The position numbers and the translations under genes are program-made. A stretch of 64,000 nucleotides of DNA from Eutrigla gurnardus (lineage: Eukaryota; Chordata; Actinopteri; Perciformes; Triglidae): assembly GCA_963514095.1 (NCBI GenBank), contig OY741276.1, forward strand, positions 4,032,603 through 4,096,602, written 5' to 3'. How positions within the stretch are numbered: the first letter of the stretch is position 1; each line of letters opens with the position of its first letter. The notes under the pieces were generated by a model. It was not told where the DNA came from. It saw only the letters and a program-made list of their open reading frames with translations, and ran no database searches. Of the stretch, positions 46,421 to 59,169 are shown one piece after another.

Positions 46421-47505
46421 TTTTATAGTATTTGACATATACAGTTCTCATGCACACATCTAATTACTCTTTTCCATCCCGTTATTGTGCGGAGTCCACC
46501 GACTTCGCCGAGGTGTCTCCACCGAGACGCATTAGCAGTAATTAGAAGGAAGGCGTGCGGCGTGCTTGCTGGGGGGAAGTGGCGTTTATGGGCTGCTGGG
46601 AAGCAACGACTCGGCCACCAGGAATCACTAAGTTCGGTGTGAAGTTGGTCAAAATAATACGAATATGGCAGGTCAGTAAATATAGTCACTTCTTGAAGGT
46701 CAGGGGAGGTCAAATCCATCACCAACAGGCTGAACATCTGGTTTCATTACCAGTATATTGTTCACATGGACGTTGGCACTGAGAGCTGCATCGTTTCCTT
46801 TAATGTTTTTTTATTTATTGTTGTTATGATAATGGAATAAAAACATGTTTCAAGCTTTTACATGTAACTCTTTTTGTGAAAGAGCTTTGTAGTTTTTAAT
46901 GTCTTTTTTCTTTCTAGATTTACGAGGATGCAGAAACATAACAAACTCATTTGAATGCAGTCGTGGAAGAAACATACGACCGTTGATTTACAATCTCTCA
47001 GAAACACAGCAATATCAAAATAGTGCATTTATTTTTTAAATGCCGGTACCACATGTTTATACCCCATGGCTTTATAGAAGAAGTAAAAAAAATCTAATAT
47101 TTTTAAAAACTATAAAATGATGGAAAAAGACGGTTGTGCAGTTAGCTGTACTTTGGTCCAATTTGAAGGGTTTACCTTCTTTTAGTAACGTTTCTCTCAG
47201 CAGCAGGTTTGTAGTAACTGGTAGCTTTATGCTATGTGACTTCCTGAACATTGTTTTTTTACATCGTGATACGCTACATTTTCACCTGCAGACCCGTGTT
47301 TTTGTGCTCGACCACAATACAAGAGAAGAGGAGAACAACAAAGTCAGGCAGTAAACTATAAAGACAGTCCAAACACACAATATAGAGCTTCGACAAAACC
47401 AGAAAATAGCAAATGTAATAGCCATAGAGTCGAAGTGTTCTTTATCCAACTGTATTCTGTATATTGTTCTGCATTTCCCGATGTTAAACTTGAGCTTGTT
47501 CAGCT
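46421..47505. other. Unique sequence, no gene seen
   Basis: 46800-47110 is AT-rich. No recognisable exon, repeat end or RNA gene. Confidence 0.4.
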
Positions 47506-47508
47506 GGC

Positions 47509-47533
47509 GTGACCTCGGTGAACGTGAGGTCAC
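47509..47533. promoter_or_regulatory. Inverted nuclear-receptor-type half-sites
   Basis: GTGACCTC (47509-47516) and GAGGTCAC (47526-47533) are exact complements separated by 9 bp, so the two AGGTCA hexamers point away from each other (everted) with an 11-bp spacer. It lies at the start of a CpG-richer patch (47505-47560). Receptor binding is inferred. It is also a short hairpin. Confidence 0.45.
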
Positions 47534-47559
47534 CGCGGGCCGGCTCGCCTGTAAAAACG

Positions 47560-49832
47560 CCTCTTCATGGCACAAAGTCCCCGAGCAACACGAGCTTTAC
47601 CCACAAACAGGCAACAATTTCCATCCTGAAATAAAACGCGTGTGACTCCTATGTCTCTGGGGAGAAAACCAAACATCTCCCTGCAACAAATCAAAAGTTC
47701 CCCTCCTCCTGCGGAGCGGGTGTCGAAAAACGCCCTGTTTAGTCGCTCTATTTCTTCACAAACATGCAATTTTTCTGTTGCAAAAGGGAAGGAATCAAGA
47801 CTTCTTTTTTTTCCAGTTGTCTCGCTGGGAAACAGACACCTGAGTTGGAAAGTGGGAGAGAAGTTGAGCCGTCAGATCTCGGTAGCTTACGCTCCCCTGG
47901 GGAAAGCCACGGCTCAGGGTACTCATCCTCCGCCGCCGCCGCCGAGCTAGCTTAAAATACTGTTGTCACATCGCGATCACAGGCTCCCACTGATGGTACA
48001 CAAATAGTCCCCTCGCGAAGCTCTTAAAAGCCCATTAGACGTCACCAGGCGCGGCGCTGAAGATGCCGGTGCTAAGTGCTCCTGATGCCAAGGGGAAGCA
48101 TGAAGACAGACCTGATGAAGAGCAATCCAACCCCTCCTCCCCCCCTCAGCCCTTCCATCTATCCGAATATGTTTGTTGACTTTTCAGCTCATTTTATGCA
48201 GTAAATATCTAAGAGATTGGCAGCGGGTCTCAGATATACGACTCTGACATTTCTATCGTGTGACGCAGATGTTTCGGCTGCAGGAAGCTGAAGTCTCCCG
48301 AGTTGCTTTTCGCGCGGGAACGCCTCGCGTTAGTCCGACGCGATCCGGCAACAGGCGGAGGTCAACCGTGACCGGTGACCTCGGGGAGGAAGCTGCTGCT
48401 GGAGCTCTGCATCAGAGGAAAACCACTACTGAGATGCCGGAGTTCTTTATGCACCATGTGAAAGCTAAATAGTGCCATCTGGTGCCTTTTAAAGACTCAG
48501 GTGGTAAAACCCAGGAGATAATACAGTGATAATATAACGTAATAGTAATTATAATGATAGATTTCATTGGGAGGCTTCATTCCAAGGGAACAAGCTCAGT
48601 GGTAAAGTATTTGCACAATTCATAAATCTGTAATTTAGGCAAAGCACAAGCCGAATATATCACTTTAGAGCAGGTGTTGTGTCTTATTAACACAAAAAAT
48701 TCTCACTTCATCCCGACTTCTTCGAGTACAAATTCTGAAGGCAGAACGGCGTACGAGGTGCCGGGCGAGGAGAGAAAAAGAAGAAGCAATAAGAGGCAGA
48801 GGTGTAAATGTGAGAAACTGGAGAATGATTCAGAGGAGGGGGGAGGAGGACGGGGGAGGAGGGGGAGGGGAGGAGGGGCTCCGTGCTCGGAGAGCTAGGT
48901 GAGGATAAATGGAGAGCAGAACACTGTTTGAGTGTGAGAATGCGTTGGCAGCCGCGGGGAGCTCAGTGATCACTCCTCCAAACGGTTGCTGTGGGGATTG
49001 TGGCTCCTGGAAAGTGGGAAACGACTAACAGGTTCTAAAGAGGCAGGAGCCGGAGGGAAGTCGGGGGGGAGACGGCGCTCACGGCGAAGGATCGGGCCCC
49101 GGCCACCGCCTCTTAATTGCACTTCATTATCTCGTATTGATTTAATTAGCAGCTGCCTTGGCCGTCGTGCTGCTCAGGGGTTATGGTAGGCCTTCAAAAC
49201 CGGGGCCACAAAAAAAAGATGCTCCATAAAGCACGTCATGTGACCACACTTAGCCGCGTCGCTGTAATTACCCTCGTGCAAATAAATTCACTTTTTTTTT
49301 TACCCGCGTCGGCGACCTCGAGGAACAGCGGGTCGAAGGGTTCAAACACACAACTGCACACTTGAAAAGTTATGTAAATATCTATTTTTCTTCTATAAAG
49401 AAGCATTTTATGGAAGTAATTTATTCCCTCATTCTGGGAAAGATGAACCGGTTCGGGCAGAGTTGTGTGTGTTTTTTTTTAATGTAAATAAATATTTATA
49501 AAACTTGGACTTTGCTTGAATAGAAAATAATATCTGAACGGTTGCTTCCTGTTTTTGCCGCCAACGCCGCGGACGTCACGATGTAATTATAAGTCTGGTT
49601 TTTAACCAACAACAACGCTAAAGTGTGTGTAAGTGAAGACGGCAACAAACACACGGGAGGGTGCGTTAGCAGAAAATACTCTCCGACGTGAATACATTAA
49701 AATAATTGTCTGAATGGATGCTGTTGTCCTCCCCTGCCGAGTGGTGACATCACAGGAGGCACAGGAGGGCACTATGAAGGGAGTGAACGGGTCACAAGTG
49801 GTAGGATCGCACATTTATAAATGTAATTTAAC

Positions 49833-49834
<2 letters not shown>
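47560..49834. other. Unique sequence with short GC-rich patches, no gene seen
   Basis: Includes a (CCG)n patch at 47929-47944, a CpG-rich patch at 48300-48420 and a G-rich tract at 48838-48880. Open frames (for example 48260-48472) have no domain. 49090-49170 contains CTCTTAATTGCACTTCATTA and TGATTTAATTAGCAGC and looks regulatory. Confidence 0.4.

Positions 49835-49892
<58 letters not shown>
49835..49892. repeat. (GT)n(GA)n compound microsatellite
   Basis: GT from 49835 to 49885, then a short GA run. Confidence 0.97.
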
Positions 49893-50099
49893 AATAGGGA
49901 GGACAAGGTGGGAGTGTGTGAAGATGGAATAAAACCGACACATTTGCACATTTGAATAAACGGAGGATGATTTTTATTTAAGGTGGCACGCTGTGAGAAA
50001 CCTTGTTGTTTGACGAGGAAACTCACAAAGACGTGAACGGAGCTGATGAATGAATGACGTTAGCATGAAGCTAACATTTAGCCTCTTGGAGCACAATCG

Positions 50100-50270
50100 C
50101 TGCTGTCTAATCTTTCATTCTTTGTTCTTACAACCGGCCCCAATCTGTCTTTAAATCCTTAATTTCTGTTTTCTTTATCAGCTTATCAGGATGCTTTTGT
50201 AATTGCATTAATTTTAATTGCAATTAATTTGTATATTTTCCCACCGGTGGCTCATAAAGTCTTATACGGT
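50100..50270. promoter_or_regulatory. Homeodomain-site cluster, candidate enhancer
   Basis: GTAATTGCATTAATTTTAAT continues into TGCAATTAATTTGTA (50199-50234). It contains overlapping TAAT/ATTA cores on both strands, within unique DNA with GCTTATCAGG (GATA). No coding potential. Confidence 0.35.
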
Positions 50271-50949
50271 GGTCAAACATCTCTGACGATAAAACACAGA
50301 ATATAAGCTGTTCTGAAAACGTTATGATGGATGTAAGTTTATGAGTCAACAAGTGAATATGATGTGTTTTTTTAAACATATGGCCTTGGTGTGCCGAGGC
50401 CTGAAGAACAGAGAAGAAGGAGAGTTCTGTGTCTTTGATCCCAGCAGCTTTGCATCCAGTCCTCTTTTAGAATAACGCTGCTCCGTCACATAACAGCAAT
50501 CTGCAGCGCATTATGAGCAACAACTGCAGAGAGATATTTTAATCAAAAGGAGATGTCCAAGATGGGTACATTCATATATGAAACTGGGAAAAAACGCTGT
50601 TATTAATTTTAAAACCTGATGATAAATATCTTAAAGATGTATTTGACTTATCAAACAAAGGAACCCACATTCATTTCACATCTGCAGACTTCCCTGATTG
50701 TCGCGGGCGTTTTAAACACCCTTCCGTCGGCCTCGGCCCTCTTTGAAGACTCCGACATGGTGGAATGAATTGTTCAAATCAGTACCAGGGTTTAAAGGGG
50801 GTTAGCTCCACTTCATCTCGCTGCTTTTCATCCTGCAGACCCCCTCTCCTCCCGAAAACGATATTAAATACATGTTTCCACCTTTATTCCACTCAGAATC
50901 CTGGTGGAAGTGGAAGGGTTGGGATTTATGAAAGGGTCTGAGGTTGATT

Positions 50950-51430
50950 GGGGAGACAGCAAAGTGCAGGAATGAAGACGGGCAAATAAAAAGAGTGCAG
51001 CGTGGGATGGAAAGCCCCGGCAGTCTGCTAGCACTTAGAGTCCAAAACGCAGCCCGGGGTCAAAATCTAAAGCCAGCGACGTCGACGCACAGACGATTTC
51101 AGCCACTCCAAATTGTTAAACAAATACCAGTTGTTTTTAGAAAGGACCAGAGAAAAGAACGCTCCCCTCCTTTTTTCCTTTTTCCTCCCCGACTCTTTAC
51201 GTTTCCCTCCACTTGGCGAGAACTTCTGCTGGACGGCGTTCTTGACTCCGTTCTCCGTGTTTGCCGGCTTGGCACGGCGAGATGGACGGACGGACTTGGC
51301 AGCCGCGCACGGCCAGCCTGGTAATGTGAAAATATCTGCTGCCAATATCAGAGATGGTACAGATGGACGTGACATGTTGCTGTTTTCTGTTTTTGTCTAA
51401 TATTTCTATATTCTCTCCACGTCTCGTCTC
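50950..51430. other. Unique sequence with chance-length frames
   Basis: Overlapping frames of 95-126 codons occur on both strands. None contains a recognisable domain and they exclude each other, so no gene is called. Confidence 0.4.
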
Positions 51431-51439
51431 CTCACATGT

Positions 51440-51670
51440 GTTTAAGCGCCACTCTCCCTCTCGCCGAGGTCCTTGCATATAGGCCGAGGATTGGCCATTA
51501 GGGTATATGTTCAAAGGACAAATCATCAACGGCTAATTAACAATTATTAACTGTTCTGCTATGAAAGAAGACAAATTATCATAAATTACCGCCTAATTAA
51601 AATGTGATTGCTGGCTCAATAGTTATAAATCATTAATTTTTAACACCCTTATCACATGCGGACGGAACCA
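51440..51670. promoter_or_regulatory. Strong candidate conserved non-coding element
   Basis: Very AT-motif dense and non-repetitive: GGCTAATTAACAATTATTAA, GACAAATTATCATAAATTAC, CGCCTAATTAAAATGTGATT, AGTTATAAATCATTAATTTT and CACCCTTATCACATGCGG. TAATTA-type cores recur at least five times, together with a GATA site and Hox-like TTATAAAT. This is the texture of deeply conserved developmental enhancers. Conservation not testable here. Confidence 0.42.
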
Positions 51671-51720
51671 ATTCAACAAAAGGTCTATTAGACAAAAATG
51701 AATTCGCTGGTTTCTTTCAA

Positions 51721-51739
51721 CACACACACACACACACAC
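51721..51739. repeat. (CA)9 microsatellite
   Basis: Short CA run separating two enhancer-like blocks. Confidence 0.92.
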
Positions 51740-51744
51740 TTTCT

Positions 51745-51945
51745 GCTCCCTTTCCCTCCGCTGCAGTCATTAGCCGTAATTACTCTATGTAACACATTGG
51801 CTTTATCCATAGATATTAAAGAACAATTAAACCACAGCCTAATTGCATTAAGCCAAGTCTTGGCGGTGGCTGCCCAATCTCAAAACTCTATATGTGCAAT
51901 TAGTGAGATGTTCGGGTATTACGGTATGTGAAGATCATTAAAAAT
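51745..51945. promoter_or_regulatory. Strong candidate conserved non-coding element
   Basis: CATTAGCCGTAATTACTCTA, AAAGAACAATTAAACCACAG (SOX/homeodomain/RUNX-like TAAACCACA), CCTAATTGCATTAAGCCAAG, GGCGGTGGCTGCCCAATCTC and GTGCAATTAGTGAGATG. Probably a continuation of the block before the CA repeat. An in-phase short frame (51698-51931) is open but has no domain. Confidence 0.42.
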
Positions 51946-53210
51946 AGCAATAATAAATGTTTGAAAAATACTACATTAAGTGAAAAAAAGTCCTGCATTA
52001 CTTTAGTAAAGATACACAAGTATCATTAGCTAAATAAAGGCTTTTTTTATAGAATTATTTCTGCAAAAGCCATTTTTTTGTATTTACTCATCTCTATATA
52101 GTTTTTATTGTTAGTGACAGAGTCCGTCATCCCCTGTGCTGGTTCAGATCGCCACAGGAAATGATGCATACATGCAATCCAGCCTAATTATATCTCATTG
52201 TTCACCCTCCGAACAGCTAAGACACAAGCTTTTAACTTGAAAATCCACTTTCTAAACATCGCTGTTTTGTAAAACGTGGAAGAGTTTAACCTTAAACAGT
52301 CATTTAAATGAAAGTTTAGAGTAGAGATGTCTTTTTGGTGAAACTGTTAACATCCCAAAGAAATATTAAATGTTACCAGTGGCCCCAACTAGACAGCACT
52401 TTTTTAAAATATAACTATAATATGTAAAGTTGTAGTCACAGCTCTAAAATAAATGTACATTCCAGTTCCTCGGTGCCCTCCTCTCCCTCCTCCGAGTCCC
52501 AGGGCTCCTGTTTGTAGGATTTTTCTCTCTATTTTCCTCTGCCTTCGATCCCTCCTCCTCCTCCTCCTCCTCCTCGGTAACAAGCGAGCTCTGGGCCCGG
52601 CGAGGTGAGCAGAGGTGAGGTTACGGTGGAGGGGAGGAGGTGTATTGTTTAGAGCTGCCTCCGACTGACATCCAGGTAAATGGGTAAATGTGCACTCTCA
52701 TCCATATTCCAGCAACCCCGGACAGAGGCATTTGGCCGGAGCGCGGCCGGGGCCAGGATATGAAATATTAAAAGGATAAAGTGAAAGGTGGAGCACCCAG
52801 AGGACCTCTGGACAGTTAAACAGCTCTTTGTGTGGATGCGTCTTCACCGCCTGTATTCCCATGCGGCCGTCCACCTCTGTGAGCGAAGCCGGAGCTTCTC
52901 GCCTCACATTGTGTGTCTCAGCCAAGGTCGGGCGGCCCGGTACACCGAGTTAGCATCAAACTGCTGCCGTGTGATCAGCTGTTACCGTCCAGGAGCACCG
53001 CCGATGATGGAGCGCGTTCACAGCTCGCCAGCAAATCAATAACGCTGTGGATTGCATGACTGCAGAAGAGACAGTGAGCTGGGGGAAGAAAAAAAGTGAA
53101 CGATGGAGCTCTTTCCAGTTTTTTTTCTTTTCTTCTTCCAGCATCCACTTGGCAGGATGAGACCCGGCCCTGCTGTTTGACTGGTTTGGCGCCAAGTAGG
53201 GACTCAGATA
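51946..53210. other. Unique sequence, no gene seen
   Basis: AT-rich to 52450, then GC-richer. (CCT)8 lies at 52551-52575. 52180-52210 contains CAGCCTAATTATATCTCATT. No exon is recognised. Confidence 0.4.
52551..52575. repeat. (CCT)8 trinucleotide repeat
   Basis: Uninterrupted CCT/CTC units. Confidence 0.95.
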
Positions 53211-53560
53211 TATCAGATTTCAATTAACCGCAGTTCAGGAGGGCCATCCACAGAGGTGACATGGCCCCTCACACCCTCCATCCCCTGCTTAGCTGCAGCC
53301 CCGGGGAGTAGGTAATGAGATGGCTTTCTATCTGGCTCTCCATCTCCTTCCTCTTTCAGGAGGATGCCTGGCACTCGGGGCCAAGGGGCCCTGTTGACAC
53401 CTAGGGCAGGTGCTTGGCCCATTTGGCTCTGGCCTGCAGCCTCCAAACATGTTTGGCTTGCAGTGGCCACACAGTTTGCCCCTCTGGACCGCTCTAGGGG
53501 GGGAGATAATGAATAGTCTGGATGTGGCGGTTTGTGCAGGTTGCATGTGTGTGTGTGTGT
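53210..53560 (-). other. GC-rich block with weak exon-like signals
   Basis: Composition differs from the flanks: GC-rich but CpG-poor, rich in CAGG/CCTG words. On the minus strand, ATCTCCCCCCCTAG (ending near 53498) is an acceptor-like site. The frame behind it has Cys pairs (CGHC, then CRPEPNGPSTCPRC about 10 residues later), which could be a zinc-binding motif. A second minus frame (53213-53470) is also open. On the plus strand, CCTTCCTCTTTCAG before 53360 and GGGCAG|GTGCTT at about 53409 bracket a 50-bp segment. No family recognised. It could be a conserved non-coding element or an alternative exon. Confidence 0.18.
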
Positions 53561-53905
53561 GTGGGAGTGGAATTATAAATAGGTAATGAATATAAATATG
53601 TGTATCGCCACTTTAACGTCTTTGAATTTAATGTTTTTAAAGCATTGGGTTAAATCTCACAGCAGACAGATAGCGGTGAGATTCCCCGGGTCACATCTGT
53701 CACCGGGGGAGACGGGAGGCCTCCAAACCGGCGCTTCACTGCTCAATCACTCCAGCCTAATTTGTATTCTGATTCAATCACAGAAAAGGAAAACAAAGCA
53801 AGGTGCGGAAAAAGATGACAGCCGATCACTCAGGGAACGAGGGGAAGGACGATCCGGTAATATTTCAAGCACACGCTAGTGGATTCACGGTGTTGGCGGT
53901 GAGAC
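53561..53905. other. Unique sequence, no gene seen
   Basis: Short (GT)n at 53549-53563, then unique sequence up to the TA target site of the next element. Confidence 0.4.
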
Positions 53906-53907
53906 TA

Positions 53908-54294
53908 CGGTGGCGGATTAGGGCCACTGTAGGAAAACAAAGGGAAAAAAAGGCGGGAGAGGGGGACTATTATCAGAGGAAAAAAGGCGCAAATTCGCAA
54001 GTTTATAAAGTTGCAGATTTGCTACTTTAAAAAGAGTTTTATAAAGTAGCAAAGTTTGGCTCATATAAATAAAACCAACAATAACCATCAACATCATCAC
54101 TCTAAGGACCTTAACGAGGCGTTGTCAAGTGAAAAATAAATGCGTACGTTCATGAGAAGTTAGCTAGCATAGATGTTGTTAGCATCGTAATAAAGTAGCA
54201 AATTTGCGACTTTTTTTTCTCTCGGAATATTGCCCCCCTCTCTCAGCTCCGTTTTTTTTTTTTTTTTTTTTCGCGTGGCCCTAATACGCCATCG
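53908..54294. mobile_element. Miniature TIR element with TA target site, 387 bp
   Basis: The left end CGGTGGCGGATTAGGGCCAC and the reverse complement of the right end CGATGGCGTATTAGGGCCAC differ at two positions. Similarity continues inward as an A-rich stretch, GAGAGGGGG and GCAAAT(C/T)TGC-type words. It is flanked by TA on each side (53906-53907, 54295-54296), as for Tc1/mariner-like insertions. An internal hairpin pairs TTTGCTACTTTA with TAAAGTAGCAAA (about 54017-54052). Poly-T at 54252-54271 is part of the element. No transposase. Confidence 0.82.
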
Positions 54295-54296
54295 TA

Positions 54297-56910
<2,614 letters not shown>

Positions 56911-56913
56911 ACA

Positions 56914-56940
56914 TAATATATATAATATATATATATATAT
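56914..56940. repeat. (TA)n microsatellite
   Basis: AT-dinucleotide run with small breaks. A similar run lies at 59132-59161. Confidence 0.93.
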
Positions 56941-57710
56941 TCAACCTGGATGCAGCTGGTCCCTGGGGAGGGATGACAGCTGACACTGTGCTGGCGTTCC
57001 TCAAGGCCTTTAAAACAACCACATGTCTATTTAAAACTTCTTTTTATTTGATTTTTTCAAAAATGATCTGGTGTTTGGGTTTTAACGGCGATACATTTCT
57101 ATTTAATATAAGTATTTATTGGTGCTGCACAGCCACGATCTCTTCACAGGTTGTCGATATAACACTCATATATATATTTATATATATGTTCTGAAAGAGA
57201 TAAACAGGCACAGCGGCCTCCTCCTCCTCCCTTCTTCCTCTCTCTTTTCCCTCACCATTTGATTTATTTGCTTCTTTGTTTGTGTTTGTCATATGGAGAG
57301 ATGTAAATTTAGCCACCCCAAGGGAGAGCATCCTCACTAGTGACACAAAAAGACTTAAAGGGAGGGGGGGGGGGATCAGAATAACATAAGCCACAAAAAG
57401 TGAGAGAGGGGTGGGAGGAAAAAGTAAAGGAGGGATTGTGGTTTGAGAGATAGGAAGAAGAAAAAAAAGAGAACAAGAGACGGAGGTTTGAGATGCAGGA
57501 CTCTGTAAACAGTCGACGCGGGGGCTGGAAATTAACGCTGCATAAATTGTGCGAAACATGTCCTATTTTCACTCCCTCTTTTCTCTCTGCGCCCTCTTTT
57601 AAAAGGGTTCAGGATTGCAGGGCTGTCAGATGAACGCCAAGACAGGCGTTTTCCGACTTCATTTGATCCCGACTCCTTTAAAAAAAAAAAAGAAACACTT
57701 CCCAGCGACA

Positions 57711-57740
57711 GGGAGGAGGAGGAGGAAGAGGAGGAGGAGG
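57711..57740. repeat. (GGA)n trinucleotide repeat
   Basis: About nine GGA/AGA units. Confidence 0.93.
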
Positions 57741-58600
57741 CAGAAAGCAGGTCGCTGTGAGCACCAGGTTGGTGAGAGAGAGACAGGCAGACACATGTAG
57801 ACAGGCTTTCACAGTCATCACACCCTCATCCACGCCGCCTTTATAGTCGCTGAAACCAGCACCTCTCACTGGGGGGGTTAGTGTCTGATAGCTGTGTCGG
57901 CACATCTGATCGGTGGTGTTATGGACCAGCTTTTATTCTGAAGGGCCAGAAGGAGACACATACTTCCTACTACATAGAATAGTGAGTCATGTGTGTAGGT
58001 TTAATCCCCTCAAAGACACATTAAGGTATAATAACTGATACAGTGATGATTGCAATTAAACAATGATATACTTTTAAGGCTGATCCCGACTTCTTTTCCT
58101 CGACTTCCCCCTTTGTGTCAAACTACATCTGCCTCCGCTCGGCTCACCAGATAATGAATTCCAGAGTGAAGAAGAGGAGGAAGAGGAAAAACATGGAGCT
58201 CAGTGCTCTCTCGCTCTCTGTTTCTCTCCCTCGATCACAACAACACCATTTCCATTTATAATTTCCATTGTTAATTTGCATGAGAAAAAATTAGTTTGGG
58301 TGACATGCATGATGTCCCCCCCCCCCACCACCACCAGCCCTCTTTTCTTTTCTGCTTAATTTTCCTGCTAATTATAAGCAGCAATGGCACATTATTTACA
58401 TAAATAATTGTTGTTCCTTCTGTTCACTCGTATTTTCCTCCTTTCTTTCTCTGTCAGAGTTGTTTTGGCATTTGTCGTCCGGAGGGGCGATCCTCCTCCG
58501 AGAACGCTTCCACGTCTCTCCTGACTCCCATGTCGAGATGTTTGTTTGTTGTGGTGTTTTGCCGTCCTTTGTTCAATAAATAGATTCATCCTACATTTTT
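57741..58600. other. Unique sequence, no gene seen
   Basis: 58250-58400 contains CATTGTTAATTTGCATGAG and TTAATTTTCCTGCTAATTAT, an enhancer-like mix around a short C run (58317-58326). No coding signal. Confidence 0.35.
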
Positions 58601-58602
58601 AT

Positions 58603-58616
58603 CCCCCCCCCCCCCC
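58603..58616. repeat. poly-C tract, 14 bp
   Basis: Pure C homopolymer. Confidence 0.95.
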
Positions 58617-58794
58617 TCAAAACTTCTAAACTCTCATAAATAAATATGTCAGTTTACTATTTTTACTTCGAGACGGACCACGTTCCCCACTTCTCCTTGT
58701 CTGAGGGATCGGACCATTCTGCTGCTGCGGGGGTATCGAGGGAGGGTTTCCGGGGTAATAATGTCTCCTGCTTCACAGGTGCAGCTGTAAACTG

Positions 58795-58820
58795 CCCCCC
58801 CCCCCCCCCCCCCCCCCCCC
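58795..58820. repeat. poly-C tract, 26 bp
   Basis: The longest homopolymer in the window. Confidence 0.97.
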
Positions 58821-59130
58821 ATGGGGAGCTTTCACACTTCTTAAAGAGCAGATCAACCAATCAGGACCTGCTACATATAAAACCTACTAATTGAAATGGG
58901 TGTAGCAGCAGCTCCATTAATTGTGATGTGTTTTTTTCGTTGTTTCTCTTAGTTAATAGAAGTTTTAAACCTTAAAAAGAAAGACGTGTTCAACATGCTT
59001 TTACTAGAATTCCTAAGAGGCACATTTCTTATGAGGTTATCATACAAAACAATTTAGGATGTCGAAAAATAAAAATTCCTTTAAGTGTCTCTGTGGAGAA
59101 ATACAAAATAATACTATGAATGTTCACGAT

Positions 59131-59131
<1 letters not shown>

Positions 59132-59161
<30 letters not shown>
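59132..59161. repeat. (TA)n microsatellite with one GTA break
   Basis: TA run interrupted once near 59146. Confidence 0.93.
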
Positions 59162-59169
59162 TTACTAAA

